Source: DAOUBP01 sp964474695 (GTDB lineage: Bacteria; Chloroflexota; Anaerolineae; CG2-30-64-16). From it: DNA of 64,000 bases. Location of the stretch: contig CAYYTK010000026.1 of the NCBI GenBank assembly GCA_964474695.1, positions 1-64,000 of the forward strand. Direction: 5' to 3'. The translations under genes were made by a program, and so were the position numbers. Below are positions 22,694 through 30,023 of this stretch, piece after piece (the stretch's first letter is position 1; the number at the start of each line of letters is the position of its first letter). A model generated the notes under the pieces. That model ran no database searches, was not told where the DNA came from, and saw only the letters and a program-made list of their open reading frames with translations.

Positions 22694-24394
22694 CTACTTC
22701 GTTGTCGCGGGCCGGGCGGCCAGGGTCACCTGAACGCTCAGCTCCTTGCCATCGCGCAGGACGGTCAGCTCGACCTTGTCGCCGGCCTTGTGGGCCTTGA
22801 TCGTCGTTGCCAGGTCACTCATCGTCTCGACAGCCTTGCCATCCACCGCGGTGACCACATCGCCGCCGATCATGACTTCCTCACCGGCCTGCGTCTGGTA
22901 CCCCTTGAAGCTGCCCTGCAGGCCGGCCTTGTCGGCCGGGCTGCCGCGGCTCACGCTGGCCACCAGCGCGCCCGTCTGGCTGCTGTCCAGGCCCATCGCC
23001 TCGGCCAGCTCAGAGGTCAGATCCAGGCCGCTGACGCCCAACCAGGCGTTGCCCGCGGCCGCCGGCGCCTCGTTACTCCCGGCCGTTGCGGCCGTCTGGC
23101 TGCCCGGCCGCGCGGCCAGGGTCAACGTCGCGGTCTCGGTCTTGCCGTCCCGCAGGAGGGTCAGCTCGACCTTCTGGCCCACCTTGCCGAAACGGGCCAG
23201 GTAGGCGGTCAGATCTTCGAAGTCCTTGACCGGCTGGTTGTCAATCGCCGTGATCACGTCGCCGCCGATTTCCACCTGCGCACCATTGATCTCAGTCTGC
23301 TTGGCGCTGCCGCGCAGGCCGGCCTTATCGGCCGGGCTGCCCGTGGTGACGCTGACCACCAACGCGCCGCGCTGCGTCTCAGGCAGGTCCATCGCCTGCG
23401 CCACCTGCGAAGTGAGGGTGCCGCCTTTGATGCCGATATACGGGTGCTCGAAAACGCCCTTCTCGATCAGGTCAGGCACGACCTTCTGCACGATGACCGA
23501 AGGCACGGCGAAGCCGACGCCCGCGGACGAGCGCACCGCCGACTCGATGGCCGTGGGCACACCGACCAGGCGGCCGTTCAGGTCGAGCAGCACGCCGCCC
23601 GAGTTGCCGGGGTTCACCGGCGCGTCCGTTTGGATGACATCAGGGATTGTGTAGCTGGCTGTGCTGCCCGTCTGATCGCTCGTCTCGCTGTTGGCGGGCA
23701 GGCTGCGGCCCACCGCGCTGACGATGCCGAAGCTCATGCTGCCCTCCAACCCGAACGGGTTGCCGATGGCGACGACGAACTGGCCCGGCGCAACCTGGGT
23801 CGAATCGGCAACGGTCACAGGCTGCAGCGTCACCTTTGCCGGATCGACCTTGATGACCGCCAGGTCGCTGTCGACATCGTTCCCCACCAGTTGCGCGGGC
23901 AGCGACGTGCCATCAGAGAAGGTCACGGTGATGTCGGTCGCGCCATCCACAACATGGTTGTTAGTGACGATGTGGCCCTGCTTATCCCAGACAAAACCGG
24001 AACCTTCGGCCGTGGTCTGGGGCGTCGTGTTCTGATCGGGCCCCTGGCCGAAGGGGAACTGCTGGCCGGGCATCCCCGGCATCAACTGCATCGTCCCGGC
24101 GTCGACCGGCATGGTCACGCGAATATTCACCACCGATGGGTTGACCGCCGCGTAAACCTGCTCCAGGGCAGCCTGCAGATCATTGACCGTGACCGTCGAA
24201 GCTGCCGCCTGCGTCGCGGTGTCGGTCGAGGCCGCCGGTGCGGCCGCTGCCTGCGAGCGCGGCAAGATGCTGCTCAGGGCGCTGCCCAGATCCTTCAGCC
24301 CGGTTGTTGCGTTGGGCAACGCCGCCGAGCAAGCCGACAAAGCTAACACAACCACCAGTAAAGCCGTCAAAGTGAAAAGCCGTATCTTCTTCAT
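22694..24394 (-). CDS. htrA: HtrA/DegP-like serine protease lipoprotein with two PDZ domains
   Basis: 566 residues. Lipobox LALSAC gives Cys22, so it is anchored outside the cytoplasmic membrane. The trypsin-like domain has His147 (IVTNNHVVDG), Asp177 (DSDLAVIKVD) and Ser265 (PVNPGNSGGVLL). PDZ1 is at about residues 335-430 and PDZ2 at about 445-560 (both with GSPADKAGL). It degrades or refolds misfolded exported proteins. Start chosen by GGAGGG upstream. The gene has its own promoter with a palindrome and its own terminator, so it is monocistronic. Between the domains lies a Gly/Pro/Gln-rich loop (about 100-130). Confidence 0.93.
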   Translation of the reverse strand: MKKIRLFTLTALLVVVLALSACSAALPNATTGLKDLGSALSSILPRSQAAAAPAASTDTATQAAASTVTVNDLQAALEQVYAAVNPSVVNIRVTMPVDAGTMQLMPGMPGQQFPFGQGPDQNTTPQTTAEGSGFVWDKQGHIVTNNHVVDGATDITVTFSDGTSLPAQLVGNDVDSDLAVIKVDPAKVTLQPVTVADSTQVAPGQFVVAIGNPFGLEGSMSFGIVSAVGRSLPANSETSDQTGSTASYTIPDVIQTDAPVNPGNSGGVLLDLNGRLVGVPTAIESAVRSSAGVGFAVPSVIVQKVVPDLIEKGVFEHPYIGIKGGTLTSQVAQAMDLPETQRGALVVSVTTGSPADKAGLRGSAKQTEINGAQVEIGGDVITAIDNQPVKDFEDLTAYLARFGKVGQKVELTLLRDGKTETATLTLAARPGSQTAATAGSNEAPAAAGNAWLGVSGLDLTSELAEAMGLDSSQTGALVASVSRGSPADKAGLQGSFKGYQTQAGEEVMIGGDVVTAVDGKAVETMSDLATTIKAHKAGDKVELTVLRDGKELSVQVTLAARPATTK

Positions 24395-24452
24395 TTCTCA
24401 TCCCTCCAATCGTAACGATAGGCGTCGGAGACCGCCTGCCGATCTCTTTCGC

Positions 24453-24473
24453 CTACTTTCAAAGTAGATTATA
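24453..24473 (-). promoter_or_regulatory. htrA promoter -10 next to a 15-bp palindrome
   Basis: On the minus strand TATAAT (24473-24468) is followed immediately by CTACTTTGAAAGTAG (24467-24453), a perfect inverted repeat located at the expected transcription start. A repressor bound there would block htrA initiation. No clear -35 at 17 bp; GGCAAC 16 bp upstream could be an ECF-type element. Confidence 0.5.
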
Positions 24474-24549
24474 CGCGCAAGATTCCGCGGTTGCCTTAAA
24501 AGAGGGCTAAAAATGACTAAGCATCTGGTGAGAAATTGCCTGTGCCAGT

Positions 24550-24576
24550 TTGACAGGGCGACAAGGTGATTATAAT
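24550..24576 (+). promoter_or_regulatory. Promoter upstream of the truncated flippase-like gene
   Basis: -35 TTGACA (24550-24555) and -10 TATAAT (24571-24576), both consensus, with a short 15-bp spacer. It lies 60 bp before the ATG at 24637. Confidence 0.5.
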
Positions 24577-24636
24577 GAGGGTGTTGGGCGGTCGAAGAAA
24601 GAGTCCCGATTTTCCAGCCAGGTTGCGGGAGGCGGC

Positions 24637-24951
24637 ATGAAGAAGCGCGCGATTGTGTTGCTCATGATTATCCTTTTCTTTGCGGTGGTGGTCTCACGTT
24701 TCACCGAGTTGAAACAGCTGCAGGCCACCCTGGCACAAGGGAAGTGGACCTGGCTGCTGGCGGCCCTCGTGTCGCAGATCATCTACTACGTGGCTTTCAC
24801 CGGCACGTACCAGGCCGCTTTTTACACAGCAGGCATTTCGGCGCGCATCCGTGAGCTGCTCCCGTTGACCTTGGGCGCGTTGTTCGTCAACGTGGTCGTG
24901 CCGGCAGGTGGGGCCGGCGGTGGCGCCGGGCGCCGCGATCTTGAATCGTGA
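24637..24951 (+). pseudogene. Lysylphosphatidylglycerol synthase-TM/flippase-like protein, truncated
   Basis: MKKRAIVLLMIILFFAVVVS, QATLAQGKWTWLLAALVSQI and RELLPLTLGALFVNVVVPAG match the first helices of the LPG_synthase_TM (PF03706) family, whose members have about 300 residues. After PAGGAGG the frame turns to GAGRRDLES and stops at 104 residues. The conserved following helices are missing. An intact promoter remains. The next gene starts 12 bases later, so transcription probably still feeds into it. Confidence 0.62.
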
Positions 24952-24962
24952 GAGGATAGGAC

Positions 24963-26921
24963 ATGCAATCAACCAACGACACCTTGCAGCGTAACGATTA
25001 CGATGTCATTGTGGTAGGCGCGGGGCTGGGCGGGCTGACCGCGGCCAGCCTGCTGGCGAAGCGCGGCCTCGCGGTGCTGCTGATCGAGCAGCAGGGCAAG
25101 CCGGGCGGCTCTTGCACCTCGTTCCGCCGCGACGGCGTCACCTTCGACGTGGGCACGGCCATGCTCTACGGCTTCGGCGCGACCGGCTTCAAGCCGTTCC
25201 GCTTCCTGTTCAACGAGCTGGAGGAGCCGATCGAGGTGGTGGCGCACACCACGCTGGCGCGCATGACCTTCGAGGGGGAGCCGATCACCTTCTGGCCGGA
25301 CGTGGAGCGCTTCCTGCAGGAGCTCGGCCGCCTCTTCCCCGAGGAGCACGACGGGCTGCGCGCGTTCTATCGCGACCTGTACGAAATGTACGAGCACATT
25401 GTCCTCAAGAACGAGGTGATCGTGCCGCCGTCCGAGTTCTCCCCGCGGCAGGGCCTGCGCCACCTGCTGAGCGGGCCGGTGAAGATGCTCAAAATGCAGC
25501 GGCTGCTGGACACCAGCGTCCGCTCGCTGCTCGACCGTTACTTCAAGGGCGCCGGGATCATCCACTTCTTCGATAAGCTGTGTTCGGCCTACTGCTACAC
25601 CACCTCGGACGAGACCCCCGCGGTGCTGGCCGCGACGATGTTCCTGGATAACCACGTCGGCGGCGTCTACTACCCGGCCGGCGGCGCGCAGATGCTGCCC
25701 AACAAGATCGAGAAGGCGTTCGAGCGGCTGGGCGGGCAGGTGCGCTATCACACGCTGGTGGATGAGATCCTGATTCGTGACGGCCGGGCCTGCGGCGTGC
25801 GCCTGAGCACCGGCGAGGAGATTCGCGGCGCGCGGGTCATCGCCAATGCCACGGTGTGGAACCTCTACGGCAAGCTGGTGCGCCCCGAGCATATCCGGCC
25901 GGAGCGGCTGGCCTGGGCGCAGGGCCTGGTCCCCACCTTCCCCAGTATGACGCTCTACATGGTGGTGGATCGCGCGGCCCTGCCCGCGGACATCCTGCCC
26001 TGGGAGATCTTCATCGAGAACCGCGCGGTGATCGACAGCTCCGACCTGACCCTCTACATCAACGCGCTGGTGGATGAGACCCTCTGCCCGCCCGGCGCGC
26101 GTCCTGCCCCAGGCAGGGCTGCCGGGGATGGGGCTGTCGGCGACCGGCTCGTCATCACCGCCATCGCGCCGAACCTGGAAGCCTGGCCCGCGGCGGGCTC
26201 ACCCGACGACCGCTCGCCCGCGTACTTCGCCCTGAAGCAGGCCCAGGCGCAAAAGATGCTGGATCAAATCGAACAGCATTTCCCGGGGTTCGGCCGCCAC
26301 ATCGAGACGCTGATCGTGGGTACGCCGACCACCATCGAGCGGTATCTGCTGAAGAACGGGGGCGCGGTGGGCGGGCCCAAGAACATGCTCGGCCAGCACA
26401 TGCTGAAGCGCCTGCACGCGCAGAGCGAATGGCAGAACCTGTACGTGTGCGGCGACTCGACCGTGATGGCGACCGGCGCGCCGGCCGCGGCCGTTTCCGG
26501 CGTGGGCGCGGCGAACAGGGTGCTGCGCGACCTGCGCCGGCCCGAGTATGATGCGCGGCAGTTCCCCCGCCAATACGTCCGGTACGTGGAAACGCCCTAC
26601 CGCCGGCCCGCGGTCGAGGCGGGCGCGGAGATCACGGCGGAGAACGCGGCGCTGTTCGCGGCGCAGTGCCAGGGCTGCCAGGATCCGGCCTGCGTGGCCG
26701 ATTGCCCCGCGGCCATCGACATCCCCGGCGTGCTGCGGCGGATGGAGGCGGAGAACTTCGGGGGTGCGGCGCGTGAGCTGCGCCGCTGCGGGCCGGCGGG
26801 CCGTGTGTGCGAGGCCGCCTGCCAGGGCAGCCGGCCCTGCGAGCGCCTCTGCTACCGGCGCAGCTTCGCAGACGAGCCGGTGCGCATCGCGGCGCTGCTG
26901 CGGTGGGTGGACCAACAGTGA
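24963..26921 (+). CDS. CrtI-like FAD oxidoreductase fused to a GltD-type Fe-S domain
   Basis: 652 residues. Residues about 12-535 are a phytoene-desaturase/carotenoid-isomerase-like flavoprotein: YDVIVVGAGLGGLTAASLLA, GGSCTSFRRDGVTFDVGTAM, YYPAGGAQMLPNKIEKAFER, and a late CGDSTVMATGAPAAAVSGV. Residues about 560-650 add AAQCQGCQDPACVADCPAAI and CGPAGRVCEAACQGSRPCER, nine cysteines in the pattern of the N-terminal Fe-S domain of glutamate synthase small subunit/dihydropyrimidine dehydrogenase. Such a domain passes electrons between flavin and partner proteins. Lying at the edge of the corrinoid locus, it could be a reductase or a substrate dehydrogenase for it; this is inference. Confidence 0.82.
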   Translation: MQSTNDTLQRNDYDVIVVGAGLGGLTAASLLAKRGLAVLLIEQQGKPGGSCTSFRRDGVTFDVGTAMLYGFGATGFKPFRFLFNELEEPIEVVAHTTLARMTFEGEPITFWPDVERFLQELGRLFPEEHDGLRAFYRDLYEMYEHIVLKNEVIVPPSEFSPRQGLRHLLSGPVKMLKMQRLLDTSVRSLLDRYFKGAGIIHFFDKLCSAYCYTTSDETPAVLAATMFLDNHVGGVYYPAGGAQMLPNKIEKAFERLGGQVRYHTLVDEILIRDGRACGVRLSTGEEIRGARVIANATVWNLYGKLVRPEHIRPERLAWAQGLVPTFPSMTLYMVVDRAALPADILPWEIFIENRAVIDSSDLTLYINALVDETLCPPGARPAPGRAAGDGAVGDRLVITAIAPNLEAWPAAGSPDDRSPAYFALKQAQAQKMLDQIEQHFPGFGRHIETLIVGTPTTIERYLLKNGGAVGGPKNMLGQHMLKRLHAQSEWQNLYVCGDSTVMATGAPAAAVSGVGAANRVLRDLRRPEYDARQFPRQYVRYVETPYRRPAVEAGAEITAENAALFAAQCQGCQDPACVADCPAAIDIPGVLRRMEAENFGGAARELRRCGPAGRVCEAACQGSRPCERLCYRRSFADEPVRIAALLRWVDQQ

Positions 26922-26925
26922 TTTG

Positions 26926-26961
26926 AAATGTAGTCGTTGATAGCGTACTGGAATAGAGGCT
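26926..26961 (+). repeat. Dispersed 36-bp repeat, copy 1
   Basis: TAGTCGTTGATAGCGTACTG core between convergent genes; 31 of 36 positions match 47603-47638. Its GGAATAGAGGCT end pairs with AGCCTCGATTCC about 70 bp on, making a hairpin that could serve both flanking transcripts as a terminator. Confidence 0.6.
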
Positions 26962-27017
26962 GCGGCATGCATGCCGTCGGCCGGTTTCCTGGCCGTCACG
27001 GTTGTGCATCAGACCGG

Positions 27018-27677
27018 CTAAAGCCTCGATTCCGGATCACTTGGAGTTGCCAGCCGCTGGCAGAGGCGCACGCCCTCCATCGCATCCGTGGACCAATGAT
27101 CCGCGCCCACGAAGCGGCAGACCTGCTCGTCCACCTGGCCGCCGAGCAGGATGGGGATCTGCGTGCCGTCCTCGGCCATCATCGCCCGCAGCGCGGTCAC
27201 GGTCTCGCGCATGGCGGCATAGGCCGCAGTGATGAGGCCCGACAAGCCGATCACGTCGGGCTTGAACGCGCGCGCCTGCGCCACAAACTGTGCGGGCGCC
27301 ACATCCACCCCCAAATCCAGCACGATGAACCCATAGGAGCGGAGCAGCATGATCAGCAGGTTCTTGCCCAGGTCATGGATGTCGCCCTGGACCGTGCCCA
27401 GCAGCACGCGGCCCGCGATGCGGCCGGAGAATTTCTCCTCCACCCGCGGCAGCACCAACTCCGTAATCTCGCGCAGGATGTCCCCGGCCATGATCAGGCC
27501 CGACAGGTAATAGCGCCGGTCGGCGTAGCGGTTGCCCACCTCGCGCATCCCGGCCTGGCAGTCTTCGATGATCTCCAGCGGATCGTCCCCGCGCGCCAGG
27601 CGCGCCTGCACCATCGCCAACGCCTCGTTTTCCTGCAAATCTGCCAGCGCCTGCGAGAGGTCTGCCATCTGGTTCAT
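27018..27677 (-). CDS. Corrinoid (B12-binding) methyl-carrier protein
   Basis: 219 residues, typical MtaC/MtbC/MttC size. N-terminal four-helix cap (DCQAGMREVGNRYADRRYYL then SGLIMAGDILREI) and a Rossmann-like B12 domain with GTVQGDIHDLGKNLL; His101 of D-x-H-x-x-G is the lower cobalt ligand, followed by VIGLSGLITAAYAAM and a PILLGGQVDEQ glycine loop. It carries the methyl group between two methyltransferases. Start supported by GGAGGG. It lies 27 bases after the GntR gene in the same transcript and is divergent from the main methyltransferase operon. Clearly diverged from the two near-identical copies there. Confidence 0.9.
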   Translation of the reverse strand: MNQMADLSQALADLQENEALAMVQARLARGDDPLEIIEDCQAGMREVGNRYADRRYYLSGLIMAGDILREITELVLPRVEEKFSGRIAGRVLLGTVQGDIHDLGKNLLIMLLRSYGFIVLDLGVDVAPAQFVAQARAFKPDVIGLSGLITAAYAAMRETVTALRAMMAEDGTQIPILLGGQVDEQVCRFVGADHWSTDAMEGVRLCQRLATPSDPESRL

Positions 27678-27704
27678 GTCTGCCCTCCACTCGTTGCCGC
27701 GATC

Positions 27705-28490
27705 TCACAACGCGGCAGGCCGGACGCCCACGGTCGCGTTGAACCGCAAATGCTGGCCGGGCACGATGAACCAGCCCCAACTGACCGGCCGCTCCTCGAA
27801 GTCGAAGAAGGTGTGCTCGACGCGAAAGGCCGCGCTGCCGGCCGGTGTGTTCAACAGCCGCGCCTCCTCCTCGGTGAGCACGGTCGCCTGCACGCCCAGG
27901 TCGCCGCGCTTCAGCACGGTCTCCCCGCGGCCGTCGAACAGCCCCTGGAGGCTGGTGATCCCCATCTCCGCCTCCACGAGCGGCCGCGCGGGATCGAAGA
28001 GCAGGTATTCGCGGTGGTACGCCACTGGCTGGTCATCGCGGGTGAGCAGCCGCCGGATGGAGATGACCTTGCCGTCGATGGGGACGCCGAGCCGCTGGCT
28101 GATCCGTTGGGTGGCGGCCATCGTCCTGACCGACAGAAAGCGGACCGATGTCCGCTCACCGTTGAACATCTCCTCCAACGCCTGCAAGCCGAAGGTGGCC
28201 GTGCCCAGCACCAGCGGCTTGACGAACGTGCCGCGCCCGCGCGCAGCGGTCACCAGTCCCTCGTCCAGCAGGATCGTCAGCGCGCGGCGGGCGGTCATCG
28301 GGCTCACCTCGTACCGTTCGCAAAGCTGGATTTCCGAGGGGATGCGATCGCCCGGCCGCAGGCGGCCCGAAGCGATCTCGCGGCGGAGGATGTTCGCCAA
28401 TTGGTGGTAGGGGGGCTCGAACAGATCGCGATCGATGTGCGGCTCGCTCCCCCTCTTTTGGGGCTTTCTTAGCGGTGCGCTGCTGGCCAT
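27705..28490 (-). CDS. GntR-family (HutC/UTRA) transcriptional regulator
   Basis: 261 residues. The winged helix occupies about residues 24-90 (YHQLANILRREIASGRLRPG; SEIQLCERYEVSPMTARRAL; LLDEGLVTAARGRGTFV). The UTRA ligand-binding domain follows (about 105-255: VISIRRLLTRDDQPVAYHRE; AAFRVEHTFFDFEERPVSWG). UTRA domains bind small metabolites, here probably the methylated substrate or a product. Divergent from the DUF1638/corrinoid operon with a palindrome between the promoters, so it likely controls both directions including its own operon. Confidence 0.9.
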   Translation of the reverse strand: MASSAPLRKPQKRGSEPHIDRDLFEPPYHQLANILRREIASGRLRPGDRIPSEIQLCERYEVSPMTARRALTILLDEGLVTAARGRGTFVKPLVLGTATFGLQALEEMFNGERTSVRFLSVRTMAATQRISQRLGVPIDGKVISIRRLLTRDDQPVAYHREYLLFDPARPLVEAEMGITSLQGLFDGRGETVLKRGDLGVQATVLTEEEARLLNTPAGSAAFRVEHTFFDFEERPVSWGWFIVPGQHLRFNATVGVRPAAL

Positions 28491-28563
28491 GCGACTTCAC
28501 CCTCGATGCAACTTGATTGGCCCTCACCCCGGCCCCGGACGATAGCGTGGGTTTACCGGGCTT

Positions 28564-28613
28564 ATTATATATCACTCCGTCAACTTGACAAGTTCCCTAG
28601 GGTATTATAGAGT
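28564..28613. promoter_or_regulatory. Divergent promoters sharing a GntR-type operator
   Basis: AACTTGACAAGTT (28582-28594) is a perfect 13-bp palindrome. On the minus strand TTGTCA (28591-28586) and TATAAT (28569-28564), 16-bp spacer, drive the regulator operon. On the plus strand TTGACA (28585-28590) with a weaker TAGAGT (28608-28613), 17-bp spacer, points to DUF1638 and the methyltransferases. The palindrome overlaps both -35 elements, so one bound dimer would silence both operons. Confidence 0.65.
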
Positions 28614-28677
28614 TACGCCGTCGAACGGACGCAGACTGTGCTATCTGCCCGTTCCACCCCCTCAATGAGGCGCAACG

Positions 28678-29355
28678 ATGCCTGAGTCGCGGATGGTTTT
28701 GGCTTGTGCTACGGTCATGGAGGAGCTGCAACCGCTGCTGCCGGCCGGCGTGGCCGCCCGGGTGCTGGATTTCGGCCTGCACATCAACCCGGCTGCGCTG
28801 AAGGCGGCGCTGCAAGCCGCCATCGACGCGGCCGCGGGCGCAGCCGACGAGGTCATCCTGGGCTACGGCCTGTGCAGCATGGCCGTGATCGGCCTGCGCG
28901 CCAACGGCTGCACCCTCGTCGTCCCGCATGTGGATGACTGCATCTCCATCTTCCTTGGCTCCCGCGACGAGTACCAGAAGCAGATCAAGGCCGAGCCGGG
29001 CACCTACTATCTCACCAAGGGCTGGATCGAGGTCGGCGATACGCCGTTCAGCGAGTACGATCGCCTGGTCGAGAAGTACGGCGAGAAGCGGGCCGACCGC
29101 CTGATCCGGCTCTCCATCAAGCACTATACGCGCCTGGCGCTGATCGACACGGGCCGCGGCGATATGGCGCACTACCGGGAATACGCGCAGAGCCTGGCCG
29201 AGCGCTGGGACCTGCGCTTCGAGGAGCTGCAAGGCTCGAATTCGCTGGTGCGCAAGATGCTCACCGGCCCCTGGGATGATGAATTCATCGTTGTTCCGCC
29301 GGGCGAAGCCATCTGCTATCATCACTTCTTCCCGTCGGCGCAACGATCCAGCTAG
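28678..29355 (+). CDS. DUF1638 protein of the corrinoid methyltransferase operon
   Basis: 225 residues. Recognised by VLACATVMEELQPLLPAG, EVILGYGLCSMAVIGLRA and VVPHVDDCISIFLGSRDEYQ, the DUF1638 core with conserved Cys residues (YGLCS; DDCI), which could bind a metal or corrinoid. The function of DUF1638 is not known to me, but it repeatedly occurs with UroD-fold methyltransferases and corrinoid proteins. First gene after the plus-strand promoter, 25 bases before the first corrinoid protein gene. A GAGG lies before the ATG. Confidence 0.83.
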   Translation: MPESRMVLACATVMEELQPLLPAGVAARVLDFGLHINPAALKAALQAAIDAAAGAADEVILGYGLCSMAVIGLRANGCTLVVPHVDDCISIFLGSRDEYQKQIKAEPGTYYLTKGWIEVGDTPFSEYDRLVEKYGEKRADRLIRLSIKHYTRLALIDTGRGDMAHYREYAQSLAERWDLRFEELQGSNSLVRKMLTGPWDDEFIVVPPGEAICYHHFFPSAQRSS

Positions 29356-29380
29356 GCCAAATCTACCAAGGAGGGTACAC

Positions 29381-30016
29381 ATGTCGGAACAACTGATCAA
29401 CGCGATTGCGGACATGGACGAGGAGGGCGCTATCGCCCTCACCAAGGAACTGCTGGCAGCCGGGGCCGCACCGGCCGCCATCCTGGACGACTGCCGGGCG
29501 GCGATGGAACTCGTCGGCAGCCGCTTCGAGCACGGGGAGTACTTCATCCCCGAATTGATCCTGGCCGGCGAGATGCTGAAGGGTGTCTCGGCCGAGGTGA
29601 AGCCGTACCTGACGGCGGGCCAGGCTGAGGTCAAGAAGCTCGGCAAGGTCGTGATCGGCACGGTGAAGGGCGACATCCACGACATCGGCAAGGACATCGT
29701 GGTCTTCATGCTGGACGTCAACGGCTTCGAGGTGCACGACCTGGGCATCGACGTGCCGGTGCAGGCCTTCGTGGACAAGATCGCGGCGGTCAAGCCGCAG
29801 GTGGTGGCGTTGAGCGGGTTCCTGACGCTGGCCTTCGACTCGATGAAGGAGACGGTGGCGGCGATCGCGGCGGCCGGGCTGCGCGACGGCGTCAAGATCA
29901 TGGTGGGCGGCGGCACGGTGGATGAGCAGGTGTGCAGGTATGCCGGTGCGGACGCCTTCGGTGCGGATGCGATGGCCGCGGTCACGCTGGCCAAGGGTTG
30001 GACGGAGGGTAAATAA
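29381..30016 (+). CDS. Corrinoid methyl-carrier protein, copy A
   Basis: 211 residues behind AAGGAGG. Cap domain (DCRAAMELVGSRFEHGEYFI; PELILAGEMLKGV), then KVVIGTVKGDIHDIGKDIVV with D98-I-H100 as the base-off cobalt-binding motif, VVALSGFLTLAFDSMKETVA and IMVGGGTVDEQV. It shuttles a methyl group via Co(I)/methyl-Co(III). The gene is followed after one base by a UroD-fold methyltransferase (stop TAA, then CATG), so carrier and enzyme are coupled. At DNA level it is almost identical to 31298-31933; only about eight differences are visible, seven of them in the last 80 bases. Confidence 0.92.
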   Translation: MSEQLINAIADMDEEGAIALTKELLAAGAAPAAILDDCRAAMELVGSRFEHGEYFIPELILAGEMLKGVSAEVKPYLTAGQAEVKKLGKVVIGTVKGDIHDIGKDIVVFMLDVNGFEVHDLGIDVPVQAFVDKIAAVKPQVVALSGFLTLAFDSMKETVAAIAAAGLRDGVKIMVGGGTVDEQVCRYAGADAFGADAMAAVTLAKGWTEGK

Positions 30017-30023
30017 CATGGCT
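29381..30023 (+). repeat. 643-bp direct repeat, copy A
   Basis: Begins exactly at the ATG of corrinoid gene A and ends a few bases into the next gene (TAAATAACATGGC). The first about 490 bp appear identical to copy B. Confidence 0.85.

Noticed and set aside
21902..24346. 814-codon plus-strand frame over NRAMP and htrA
   Set aside because: His/Arg/Gln-rich mirror translation of htrA; codon pattern and lack of family motifs mark it as a shadow.
26937..28472. 511-codon plus-strand frame opposite the corrinoid protein and GntR genes
   Set aside because: Both minus-strand genes have complete family motifs and ribosome sites; the plus frame has none.
28490..28680. Cobalamin riboswitch upstream of the corrinoid operon
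   Set aside because: No B12-box-like conserved segment or extended secondary structure; the region is fully occupied by divergent promoters and the palindrome.
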